Both the position numbers and the translations under genes were made by a program. The notes under the pieces are model-generated. The model was not told where the DNA came from and ran no database searches. It was given only the letters and a program-made list of their open reading frames with translations. Positions 10,883-20,550 of a stretch of 64,000 nucleotides of DNA are shown here, piece after piece. This stretch comes from Heterohyrax brucei (taxonomy: Eukaryota > Chordata > Mammalia > Hyracoidea > Procaviidae). Within the stretch, counting starts at the first letter, position 1. Every line of letters starts with the position of its first letter. The stretch is taken from positions 68,126,351-68,190,350 of the forward strand of contig CM053162.1 of the NCBI GenBank assembly GCA_028571685.1. Reading direction: 5' to 3'.

Positions 10883-11177
10883 ACAGGACAATATTTGATG
10901 GCCAAAAGAGAAAGAGCCAGGATTAATTATAGTATTTCATATCCAGTGCCTAGAAACAAAAAAGGCATTTTAAGACTGAGGCTTGGCAAGAATGATAGAC
11001 ACTTCCTGTTCCCCAGCTGCAGACAACCAAATGTCGAGTAGTAAGTAATATCAGTTAAGTAATGAAAGAACAGCAAGACTATGAAGAGTAATTTTTTTTT
11101 TTTTTTTTTTTTAGACTCAAACATAGAGGGAAGAATAAATGCTGAAATGGGAGCTGGAAAAAATTTTTCTAACATTT
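10883..11177. other. unassigned, with a T-tract
   Basis: No element assigned. A run of about 22 T lies at 11092-11113 and accounts for the lysine-rich minus frame. Confidence 0.4.
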
Positions 11178-11327
11178 AAGCGATTAAGTGATACATCTGC
11201 TAACCAAACAGTCGGTAGTTTGAATCCACCAGGCACTCCTTGGAAACTCTATGGAACAGTTCTGCTCTGTTTGGTAGAGTTCTTATGAGTTGGCATCAAC
11301 ATGAAGGCAGTGGTTTTGTTTTTTCTG
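11178..11327 (+). mobile_element. AfroSINE
   Basis: Head region gattaagtgatacatctgct, B-box-like agtttgaatccacc, body and a ggcagtggttttg tail are in sense order. Confidence 0.85.
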
Positions 11328-11411
11328 GCTTTGGTTAGCCTTAACACCAACATGGGACGCAATTAAATCATTATGAATATTGCAATGAATATTATCTATC
11401 TATCTACCTAC

Positions 11412-11567
11412 CAAACCCATTGCCATCAAACAGATTGCAACTGAGAGTAACCCTACAGACAGAGTAGAACTGCCCATAGGGTTTCCACGGAGCACCTGGC
11501 AGATTTGAACTGCCAACTTTCTTGTTAGCAGCCATAGCTTTTAACCCCTGTACCACCAGGAATTCCA
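11412..11567 (-). mobile_element. AfroSINE
   Basis: Tail aaacccattgccatc, body gacagagtagaactgccc, head taacccctgtaccaccagga. Full length. Confidence 0.9.
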
Positions 11568-13284
11568 CACAGCAAAGACAAAATAAAAATCTAGCCCAGC
11601 TTCTAATTAGAGTAGCTCAATGGATATACTAAAGATCTGACTGGAGAGGACTGACAGTTTCCAGGAGTCAGTGCTATTATCCTCAATCGATTCTGTTCTA
11701 TGTGCAATATTCCACATTCAATAGAAGATTATGAGGTACATACAATAGCAAGAAATGATTTTACTATTAAGAAACAAAGCATCAAAAGACACAGATTCGG
11801 ATGCTTCCTGTGTTGTAATAAGCTGTTAAGGACTTTGAAATGATTAAGACCTGAGGATTGAATGGAAATGCTGGACAGTATGCAGCGGCCACCGTTTTGG
11901 TCACTGAAAATACTCAAAGAACTAAGTTTGGCAATCGGAGATCTTAATCATCTGGATACAGAGTATCAAATATTGTGGTGTATTTTTATGGATCTTCTAT
12001 CCCCCTAGAAAATTCTGCAACTGCTTTCACTTCTGCTTCGAATGCTTCTGGCAGTAACCCAGCAAATTTGGCAGAAGCGTAGTTCCTCCCATCTCTGTCT
12101 GCTAACATTTGCAGCGTGTAAAGCTTTGTGAAATCTTTTTTCTTAATTCAGGAAAATACCAGCCGTAACACACCACATTGCAGAAATAAACACCACGTAA
12201 TATAGTTATTTAGTCCTTTGTCTTAATCATCTAACAGGGAGATTCCACACATAATCACTGGGTCTTCTTTAGCACTAAATCCCAAGCTGTGTAAAGAGAA
12301 GATGTTTAGTATTTCAAGACACACAGCTACCATTTTTATGTTATTCCACTCCAGGGAATAATCTTTTCATAGGAGAACATGTTCTCATAAATTCATTTAC
12401 AAGAGATTATGGATGGAAGTCAGACTTTCTTTTACGATTGTTCCTAGTTGTATGTCAAGCACAGCCAGGGCTTTATGGATTCCTTTTATTATTGACTCGG
12501 AAATTTCTTGTTCTGTTTCTCATATTGTCCCCAATCAAAGCTGGACTCCGGAGGTACTAGCAAGGAGATAATTCCTACAGGAATAAAAGTAAACCTTCCT
12601 TTGCATGACACATTTTAACATCTGGTATTGTTCTTTGATATCACACCCATCAAGTTGTATAAGAGAACACTTGATGTCTCAGAGTTTTACTACATTATAC
12701 TATAACATGGTGCTGCGGATTAAAAAGACTATATAACAAGGAGGAGAAAAATAATGCAGCAAATTCAGTGTTGCCTTAAAAGTTGCCTTTTACTTACTAT
12801 CTTAACTAAGGACAGAATTTGCGGAGTCCTCTTCCTTATACTGATAATTTCTGTCTCTCTGTTTCTCTGTTTCTCTTTTTTTCTAGAGAAAAGGAATTGT
12901 CTTGTGGTTAACCACTTTTGTGTCAACCTACTTGGGGAGAACTTCCGTCCTAATTTCATTTACCCTTTGAGTAAAATAAAAAGCTACAGCTCCCTCCGTT
13001 TTCCTGATCACCTCCCTCTCTAGTCTCATTCGTACTTCTGCTCCTCCTTTCAGGCAAGATTTACAAAACAAAGAAATGTTTACAACTCACTGATGGGCTG
13101 TGTAAAGCTTTGCTTCTTTACAACACTTTCTTCTTCATCGAGTAAGCTGAATTTGTAGATAATCTTTGGGCTCTAAATTCTTTTCTAATTCCCATTCACA
13201 TCTTGCTTCTGAATGCTATTCTGTTATTTATAATGCTAGTTTTCCAGTGTCAGAGAATATGAGGCCAGCAAACTACATGAACCA
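11568..13284. other. 1.7 kb without recognisable elements
   Basis: Neither SINE nor LINE signatures are visible. The 89-aa frame at 12754-13023 is pyrimidine-driven with an antisense partner frame and has no domain signature. I see no splice-bounded exon with coding character. Confidence 0.45.
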
Positions 13285-13424
13285 AGCAAACTACACCCAC
13301 TGCCTTCGAGTGGATGCCACTTAGAGTGACTCTGTAGGACAGAGGAGAACTGCCTTGCAGATTTGAACTGCTGACCTTTTGGTTAGCAGCCATACCACTT
13401 AATCACTATGCCGCCAGGATTTCC
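13285..13424 (-). mobile_element. AfroSINE with internal deletion
   Basis: Tail acacccactgccttcgagtg, body gaactgccttgcagattt (the usual middle is missing) and head ending in tatgccgccaggatttcc. Confidence 0.85.
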
Positions 13425-14097
13425 AGTTTTCCGCTGTCATGAAATGCGAGCCTTTCGAGGTTAAGTAAATCACAAGACTGTATTAACCTCACTCCAATTA
13501 ACAGTGTTTCACGATGCCCTTTAGAGTTTAAGAGAAAGCAGTTTGTGCTTTCAGGTTGCCTTCAGCTTTTCTTGTCACCTGGAAACCTCTGTTAGGCAAA
13601 ACGTCACTTGAAAGTGCGAGAATTGGTTGGTAAATGGTGTGCTTCTTCAGTTCTACCAAAAATGAGAACTCATTTTCAACTGGTTTGCTCGAGATACCCT
13701 CGTGGGGACAGGGCATGTCAGTTCAGACCTCTCTGTACACAACCAGCCCCTAGCGTCACCCTGCTGCTGCATCGTCACCCATCTGGTGTGAAGTGACATG
13801 TTCTTTGATTGTCTTTAGCATTTGCTCCACGAAGGGTGAGGCTGAGGAATTTTGCACAAGTTCAGGGATGATGTGTGTGTGTGAAATAGCATTTCACATT
13901 TAGGCCATCTCCTAATAGATTATCTTTTTGATTTACCAATTTCCTGTCTATATTTTGAATGTAACTTTGTTGACTATGTGACAAAAATACTCTCATTTAC
14001 TGGTTTGACTTTTCAATCTGTGTAAATTGTTTGATGAAGAACAATGTTTAAGTTTGCTCATTTGATTAAAAACAAAACAACTACTACCATGACAAAA
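13425..14097. other. no recognisable feature
   Basis: No element or exon assigned. The 62-aa frames on both strands at 13528-13796 overlap one another and lack family features. Confidence 0.45.
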
Positions 14098-14235
14098 AAA
14101 AAATTGTCAATATGATTCCAATTCACAGTGGCCCTGTAGAACACAGCAGAACTGCCCCAGAGTTTCCAAGTTGCGCACGGTAGACTTGAATTGCTGACCT
14201 TTCTTTCAGCAGCCATAACCGCTATGCCACTAGCT
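14098..14235 (-). mobile_element. AfroSINE
   Basis: Body gtagaacacagcagaactgc and head cagcagccataaccgctatg. The tail end is degraded into an A-run. Confidence 0.8.
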
Positions 14236-14256
14236 TTTCTAATTGGTAGATAAAAA

Positions 14257-14423
14257 CCAAAAGCCAAACTCACTGCCGCTGAGTCAATTCTGACTCATAG
14301 CAACCCTGTAGACAGTATAGAACTGCCCCATAGAGTTTCCAAGGAGCAACTCACAGATTTGAACTACAGACCTTCTGGTTGGTAGCTATCAGAACTTAAC
14401 TACTACCTCACCAACGTTTCCAT
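14257..14423 (-). mobile_element. AfroSINE
   Basis: Tail agccaaactcactgccgctg, body tagaactgccccatagagtt, head with a diverged acttaactactacctcacca. It follows the previous SINE within 22 bp in the same orientation. Confidence 0.85.
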
Positions 14424-14737
14424 TTGATAAATAGTAGTGGTTAATTTATCATTTAGAATTAGAAAAAAAAAATTAGATATGGAAGAAGTTTTCTCTGTGG
14501 CTATATCTCATAGGTAGGAGGCAGCAGGAGTTTGCTTCTATATGTTTGTCCTCATGTGGATGAACAATTGTTCCTACACTATTTATTCGATAGTTCACCT
14601 GTAATTTTCACCGTATCATACAACATAATGTTCTGGATGTGTGGTTTTTGTCTGAACACCATAACCATTTATTTGGACTCTGGGTACTCCTGTGCAACAC
14701 CCGATTCATGTAATGACTGTTCTCGTATGTCATTAAG
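14424..14737. other. no recognisable feature
   Basis: AT-rich spacer between SINEs with no assigned motif. Confidence 0.4.
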
Positions 14738-14921
14738 TTGAATTGGACTCACACTGACCTACAGGACAGAGGTGAACTGCCACATACGATTTCCAAGGCT
14801 CAAGTCTTTAAAGAAGCAGACTACCATGTCTTTCTCCTGCGGGGTAGCTAGTGGATTTTGAACTGCTGAGTTTTCAGTTACTAGCCAAACACTAAACCAC
14901 TGCACCACCAGGGTTTCTTTG
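14738..14921 (-). mobile_element. AfroSINE, long-body subfamily
   Basis: Includes aagtctttaaagaagcagac and ccatgtctttctcctgc, diagnostic of the long body, then a head ending actgcaccaccagggtttc. Confidence 0.85.
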
Positions 14922-15391
14922 CTGCAGTGATTAGACCTTCACAATTCATTTTGATGTCTGGAAAGGTAATCCCTCCAAAAATTGTTTTAATTCTTTGGGT
15001 ACATCTTGAATAACTTACATCAGTTTATTTTCCAGTTAAATCCAAGTATTGCTTATTAAATGCTACAAACAAAACAAAAACTGTTGTTCTTTGTATTGAA
15101 ATTGCATCAACTCTAGAGTTTAATTTGAAACAACTGCGAACTTTAAAATATTGGTGTCGTCTATCGATAAGTATAGTATGCTTATCTGTAAAGTCCTAGG
15201 GATTTTCATGAGCACTGAATAGTTTTCTTAAAAAGGTGTGGCATGCATGTCAGATTGTTTTTGTCACTCCTGTAATTTTTACAATTGCATATTTTTAGTT
15301 TTTTGCTCTTGTAGTTGGTATATCAATCTTACATTTTGTCAACTTTGATAATTTTCTCATGATCTCCAATAATTGCTGTGTATGTTCTGTG

Positions 15392-15551
15392 TGAAACCTG
15401 TTGCTATCAAGTCACTTCTGACACAAGCAACCCTATAAGGCAGAGCAGAACTGCCCCATAGGGTTTCCAAATAGCACTTGGTGGATTCAAACTGCCCTCT
15501 TTGGGGTTAGCAGCCTTGGCTTTTAATCAGCACCTCACCAGGGTTTCCACG
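15392..15551 (-). mobile_element. AfroSINE inside L1M
   Basis: Tail cctgttgctatcaagtca, body ggcagagcagaactgcccca, head agcacctcaccagggtttcc. Confidence 0.85.
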
Positions 15552-15700
15552 TTCTCTGTAAATCAATGAGTTCTTTGTGAATAACGAGAGTTTGGTGTCT
15601 TTCTTCTTATTTACTTTTTAATTTTTTCTTTCATTACAGTGCTTATGACTTCCACTACAATGTCACTTGAAATAATACTTTTTTTTTCCTGCTATAAAGC

Positions 15701-15736
15701 CAAAGCCAAGTGCCGTCGAGTCGGGTCCGACTTGAT
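15701..15736 (-). mobile_element. isolated 36-bp SINE tail
   Basis: gccaaagccaagtgccgtcg and then agtcgggtccgacttg, close to consensus, inside decayed L1M sequence. No matching flanking repeats found. Confidence 0.7.
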
Positions 15737-16052
15737 TTTAAAAGGTTCCTTTTGACATTTCATTCCTGAGTTGGATATTTGCTACAGGTTTGTGATATAT
15801 GTTTCCTTTTATATATAATATTCTAAGATATTATTTTCTCTTTTCCTAAATATGAATACTAAAATATTAAATTCCTTTTTTGTTCCTTATTCTGATAAAT
15901 ACCTGACTTTTATCATTTAGTCTTTTGCTGTGGTAAGTCACATAAACAGATATTATTACAATGATGAAGAAAAACTCTCATTCTACAACAAACTCAAATT
16001 ACTTATACTTTTTTAAAAATGTGTATATTTTATCATGCCTAATTGTGTGTAT

Positions 16053-16085
16053 ATATATATGTGTGTGTGTGTCTGTGTCTGTGTA
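16053..16085. repeat. (TG)n microsatellite
   Basis: Imperfect TA/TG dinucleotide run with gtct interruptions. Confidence 0.85.
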
Positions 16086-16117
16086 TAACTGAATTTAAAT
16101 GGCTGATATATGTTGTA

Positions 16118-16200
16118 GGATCTGGTAAATGCAGTCTTCTGTGAAAAAGTCTTTCACATCATTGGACCCATAAACACCGTTTTCGTGGTTACAGAATGAT
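16118..16200. repeat. unclassified repeat, copy A
   Basis: Its first 27 bases recur, with one mismatch, at 17255-17281. The following part (gtctttcacatcattgg, acccataaacacc) recurs at 20305-20345. It may be a piece of an older DNA transposon into which the mariner at 16279 inserted. Confidence 0.6.
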
Positions 16201-16278
16201 AGCTCTTATCTTCTGAAGTAGTTGCACTTTGTTTTGTATTAATGAATAATTGAGAAACTTTTTCTTCAAAGGAATTTA

Positions 16279-16827
16279 CACTGTCTGACAGTTAAGTTCC
16301 CAAACTCATCCTACAAACAGTTCTACACACTTGATTGGTGAATTGTCATTCTGGTCCCCTTTTAAATACTCCCCTTGGGAAGCTGTGTACCAATGCCAGC
16401 ACCTAGTCCACACTTCAGAGTAGTTTTGGAACTCTTTTTCTGGAATGATTATCAGACCTACCCTCTTAACTTTCATGTCCTGAATGTCGTCCTTTCAATA
16501 TTTCCTTTGTCTTCTGGTAAAGAAAAAAAGCCACTGGGGGCCACATCAAGCGAGCAGGGAGAGTGTTCCAAAGCAGTTATTTGTTTACTGACCAAAACTC
16601 TTTCAGAGACAACTATACAATTAGATTCACAAACTTGCCACTTTGCCACGGGACACAATGGCCATTCCAGAAAGAGTTTGAAAATTGCTTTGAAGGGTGG
16701 ACTAGGCTCTGGCGTCAGTGCATAGATTCCCAAGGGGAGGACTTAGAAGGTGACCGTAATGATACTCAGCATTCAGGTATGTGGCACTTGGACAAATTAA
16801 GTTCGCAGACCTAATTGTCAGAAGTCA
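16279..16827. mobile_element. fold-back mariner element, copy 1
   Basis: Ends carry imperfect inverted repeats (cactgtctgacagttaagtt on the left; the right end, reversed, reads tctgacaattaggt) next to TA dinucleotides at 16277 and 16828. From 16375 to about 16655 the minus strand encodes a mariner transposase C-terminus; the frame 16473-16733 includes SKQITALEHSPCSLDVAPS with the residue matching the third catalytic Asp. From about 16656 on, the plus strand encodes the last C-terminal part again (KEFENCF...LWRQCIDSQGE). The two terminal segments are therefore inverted copies around a junction near ggacacaatggccattcc. Confidence 0.85.
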
Positions 16828-17254
16828 TATACACTTAAAATCCTTCGGTTTTTGAATGTTTGACGAAAACCCTTTTGCAAGGGTCCTGAGTCTGTTGTGA
16901 GCTTGTAAGGGGGTCTGTGAAACACTACAGACATGGTTAGTGCATCTTGTCTTGACATAAGAAATGACACATCTTGTCTTCCAGGAGTGCAGGAAGTTTC
17001 ATTTTCTGCTCCAAAGCACATGTTACTGCAGTAATTTAATACTGCCTGTCTCATACACTTCCTTCTTAATAGCATTAGCAAAAAGGACAAGTAACTTCCT
17101 AGCCTGTTGAACTGTACTGAGGCTGACACAAATTATACAGTTTAAATTTATTAAGAATTGCCAAAATTGAATTATTTTTATGGCACTCTAGTCACAATTA
17201 ACTAATTCTAGACTTTAATATAAATGATAATTTTTACAATACAGAAAAAGAATT
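16828..17254. other. unclassified sequence between repeat copies
   Basis: Lies between the mariner and the second copy of the 27-bp repeat. Contains cacatcttgtcttcc, loosely like a block at 20360, so it may belong to the same older element. The 103-aa minus frame at 16818-17129 has no family signature. Confidence 0.35.
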
Positions 17255-17281
17255 GGATCTGGTAAATGCAGTCTTCTATGA
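17255..17281. repeat. unclassified repeat, 27-bp copy B
   Basis: ggatctggtaaatgcagtct plus seven bases, matching 16118-16144 at 26 of 27 positions. Confidence 0.75.
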
Positions 17282-17819
17282 CATCATTTTTTATTTAAAG
17301 CTAATGATTAATTAAATTTTATTAATATAACTCAATATTTCAAATTACTTTGTCATAATTATTGTGCTTTCTGAGTTTCACAAAATGATTATGATTAGTT
17401 AGACCAGTCTAACAATTAATTTAGTGTCCACCCAGGTTTTTACCAATATTTATACATATATATATTTTTTGTGATTGGAGAATATTGTCTCTATTATTTA
17501 AGACATACTTTTTCTCAATTAGCCAAAGACTTGTCAGTAAAATGATTTTATTGTTAAAAAGACAGCATTGGTAAGATAACAGAGGGCATGCTTCAGTGTT
17601 TCACCCAGTTTCCATTTTGAACCTTCTGGTAAATAGACTTTTCAGGGTCTGATAATTTAAGACAAAAAAGAAACTGTCAAAAATTGCAATGCCCTCAGAT
17701 ATCCACTGTCTTCCTTGTGAGACTACATGCAACATATCTATCAAATTTTTAAGTTATAATATCTATTACAATTTCCTCCTGACTTAATTTGCTAATTTAC
17801 GTTCACTTGAAAATTTTAT
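17282..17819. other. no recognisable feature
   Basis: Very AT-rich. No element assigned. Confidence 0.4.
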
Positions 17820-18560
17820 GCATCATTTTATTTTCAAATTCATTGAAATAAACTACTAGTAACAGTTTTCAATCATCATGTATCTCGGTTATATCTATAA
17901 TTATGCCCTTTTTAAAAAACATTTCTTACAGTGTTTCTCTTCCTTTTCTAGGTTAATTTTGATGCATCTGACCTTTCTTGATTTCTCAGATAACTTCTAG
18001 TTTCAGTGAACTCACCTTTTGTCTTTATTTTATTAATTCCTATTTTATTCTTGGAGCCCTGCTGGCATAGTTTGGCTGCTAACCGAAAAGTCAGCAGTTT
18101 GAATTCACCAGTTGCTCCTTGGAAGTCCCAAGGGAAAATTACTTCTACTTTCTCCTATAGAGTTGCTGTAAGTTGGAGAATCAATTTAACAGCAACATTT
18201 TGTTTTTAATTGTTATTTACATATTTTACTCTTCCTTATTTTGAGTATGGTCGACATTTGAGAAACTAAATCCATAAGTGTTTAGTTCTTCCTTCTTAGC
18301 ATGTGTATTTCATTTACTTCCTGCTTTTAATAAGTAGCGTTTTCATTCTAGATATTTTCCTCTAAATTAGCTTCCAATTTGTAAATCTTTCTTAATCTGT
18401 ATCTAATGTAACATTAGATTCATTCATTGAATTCCTAATACTGGTCATTGTATCTTTCAATTCTGAAATTCATTTTCAGTTCTTTCCGCTATGTGAATTT
18501 CTGTAGTTCATTTTATACTTATTAGGTATCTGCTGGAAGATTTTGGCCAGGGAGGCAGTA
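17820..18560 (-). mobile_element. possible L1M relic
   Basis: T-rich plus strand with phrasing like antisense L1 ORF2/ORF1 (cttttgtctttattttatta, attgtatctttcaattctga). Interrupted by the SINE at 18050-18217. Assignment is by texture and partial recall. Confidence 0.4.
18050..18217 (+). mobile_element. AfroSINE with imperfect target duplication
   Basis: Head ggagccctgctggcatagtt, B-box-like agtttgaattcacc, then body and T-rich tail. Flanks tattttattctt (left) and tattttactctt (right) match at 11 of 12 positions. Confidence 0.85.
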
Positions 18561-18610
18561 TATTTTGACTCACAGTTTAAAGGAGTTCTGCCTCCCTATG
18601 AACTAAAATT

Positions 18611-18654
18611 ATATATATATGTATATGTATGTGTATATACACATACATATATAT
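18611..18654. repeat. AT/GT tract forming a 30-bp perfect palindrome
   Basis: Bases 18622-18651 are self-complementary around gtgtatatacac, with 15-bp arms. Cruciform or hairpin formation is possible. Confidence 0.9.
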
Positions 18655-18675
18655 GAAAAAACTCACAGGATTTAT

Positions 18676-18838
18676 TGTTTACTATACGTCCAGCATTCTA
18701 AGTGATCTATAGGAATCATTTACCCTTCACTATCACCCCAAAAGTACACATTATTGTTGGCATTGTTTTATAAAAGATGAAATTAACATACAGAGAAATT
18801 AATTCACCCACCTATACATAGCCAAGGAGTGGTGACTG
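18676..18838 (+). mobile_element. MIR SINE
   Basis: MIR-order blocks: tttactatacgtccagcatt, ctaagtgatctatagg, then 'gatgaaattaacatacagagaaattaa' (split) and 'catagccaaggag'. Confidence 0.7.
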
Positions 18839-19202
18839 GCTACTGAAGAGACAAGAAAGAAAAATGAAGTATCAGTTAGGAGGCTGATGGGACATTCTGG
18901 GCAAGAGGAGATGGTGGCTTCAACTCAAGTTGTCAAAGAAAAAGTTGCAAGATGGTCAGGGTAAGAGTTTGAATATATTTTGAACATTCAGACATTTCAG
19001 GGAAGAATACTGGGCAGAGTATGAGGAAACAATAGAAACTGAGAATGGTGACTCCATGACCTCGCGTACTGGCAATTTTACAAATGTTAGTACCAGTTAC
19101 AGAAATGGACAAACCTGGAGAAAGTAGTTAAAAAAGAGAGTGAGGAAATCCAGAAGTCTATTTTGAATATTTTAGGTTTGTAAAACTTCGTATACATCCA
19201 AA
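18839..19202. other. no recognisable feature
   Basis: Purine-rich sequence (gacaagaaagaaaaatgaag). No assignment. Confidence 0.4.
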
Positions 19203-19350
19203 ACTCTGGTGGCCCAGTGATTAAGTGGGCTCACTAAAATGTCAACAGTCTGAATCTACCAGGCGCTCCTTGAAAGCCCTGCGGAGCCGCTGCGCTGTGT
19301 CCTCTGGGGTCGCCGTGAGCTGAAATCGACTGGACGGAAGCGGGCGTCAG
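19203..19350 (+). mobile_element. CpG-rich AfroSINE
   Basis: Head gtggcccagtgattaagtgg, body ctgcgctgtgtcctctgggg, tail aaatcgactggacgg. It keeps many CpG sites (for example gcggagccgctgcgctg), unlike its neighbours. Confidence 0.85.
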
Positions 19351-19369
19351 TACTGTAAAGGGTCTTCCA

Positions 19370-20280
19370 GTAAGGATGTCTCATTTTTGACAACCTGCAG
19401 TGGCGGTATTTGTGGCGACATAGCAGCCTATTTACCACATTTTTTTGTTTGTTTGTTACTTTTGACAAATAGCCATGAAAAGTTACAACATTCCACAACA
19501 CATAGACATTATTAAACTTTACAATGGGTGTTCCGTCTGCCAAACATTCCGTGCCTTATATGAAGTTTCTAACATAATCATCTTACTGAGGGAACAGTTT
19601 GATGCTTAATCAAAAAACTGAGGAAAGCAAGTCTGTTGCCAGTCAGACAATGCCTGTGCATCCACAAACATCGCGTTCCAGTGAAAACATCGCCCTCGCT
19701 CCACAGAATGTTCAGGAGAATCCATTCCAATCCATTTCTCCCCAAGCACAGCAACTTTCACTGACCCGAGTTTGGAGGATTTTTGCATCTGAATTTAAAG
19801 TTTTACCCTTACACCACAGATTGCACGGTACCTTTGCTGGAATTGGGCTCTGGAGCAACTGCAGTTCACCTGCTTTGGGCCAAAAAATCACCTTTAGCAA
19901 AGAGGCACATTTTTGGATGAATCGTTTTGTTAACAAAACTGTCCCATTTGGAGCACTGAGAATCAAATGACGATTCAAGAATATCCACTTCATCTCCCCA
20001 AATTACAGATTGGTGTGGATTTTGGTCGTGGATTTTGGCAGAATCGTTGGCTGGTATTTTCTGGAAGATGAATGAAGACAGGCTGTGGCTATCAAGGGGG
20101 AAGCCCTGAGGCTACCGTAACTGATTATTTTAGGCCCCATTCGGAAGGTGCAGTGTGGCCCAAGTTCTTTTCCACACATCATGCCATCAAATGTACCAGA
20201 TAACAAAACAATTAAAGCTGCATCATTTACACAACTTGTTTTGTTCAAGCTCAAAGATGGAATACCCTTTTTCAATTTAA
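19370..20280 (+). pseudogene. Tc1/mariner-superfamily transposase fossil
   Basis: The plus frame at 19599-19970 (123 aa) is part of a transposase. Around residues 25-65 (ENIALAPQNVQENPFQSIS, then QLSLTRVWRIF) it resembles the second helix-turn-helix region of IS630/Tc1/mariner enzymes. Around residues 99-113, FSKEAHFWMNRFVNK aligns with the conserved FSDEAHF..NGFVNK block that holds the first catalytic Asp; here Asp is replaced by Lys. Downstream, in another frame (GRIVGWYFLEDE), the G.I.G.YFLE block continues. Frameshifts and stops show it is dead. It is not the same family as the three fold-back mariners. Terminal repeats could not be placed. Confidence 0.7.
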
Positions 20281-20284
20281 GCAT

Positions 20285-20520
20285 AAAAGGTGGTCTGGAT
20301 GCAGGAAAAAGCCTTTCACATCATTGAACCCATAAACACCTCTTTCATGGACACAAAATGATGTGTCTTGTCTTCCTAAGTCAGAGCGTTTTGTTTTGTC
20401 AGAGGACTTTCTGTCCACTCTGTGTCATTTGTTTAATACACCAAGGGAAGCAGCAGCTTTGGCGTACAGGGTAAGTGGCAACACATTCTTGCTGGAGAAT
20501 GATTGAAGGTAGGTGTTCTA
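20285..20520. repeat. unclassified repeat, copy C
   Basis: 20305-20345 (aaaaagcctttcacatcatt, gaacccataaacacc) matches 16141-16185. It adjoins the transposase fossil and may be its flank or a separate element. Confidence 0.5.
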
Positions 20521-20550
20521 GTAGGGTATACTCATCTCAATAAACTGAGC

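Larger units (their letters stand above)
14925..16010 (-). mobile_element. L1M relic, ORF2 reverse-transcriptase region
   Basis: Antisense L1 landmarks appear in order: 'tgtctggaaaggtaatccctcc', 'gaaattgcatcaa', 'gcttatgacttcc..acaatgtc', and further degenerate T-rich sequence. The orientation puts ORF2 on the minus strand. It is interrupted by a SINE at 15392-15551 and a SINE tail at 15701-15736. Old and full of stops. Confidence 0.6.

Noticed and set aside
14098-14423. tRNA genes or tRNA pseudogenes at SINE heads
   Set aside because: The tRNA-like A/B-box parts are always attached to SINE body and tail, so they are SINE heads and not tRNA loci.
16375-16725. 116-aa plus-strand frame as a gene
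   Set aside because: It is the shadow of the minus-strand mariner C-terminus through the fold-back and reads across the junction.
16118-17281. 27-bp repeat as a retrotransposon target duplication
   Set aside because: Too long for the usual range, and no tail precedes the second copy; homology at 20285 favours a dispersed repeat.
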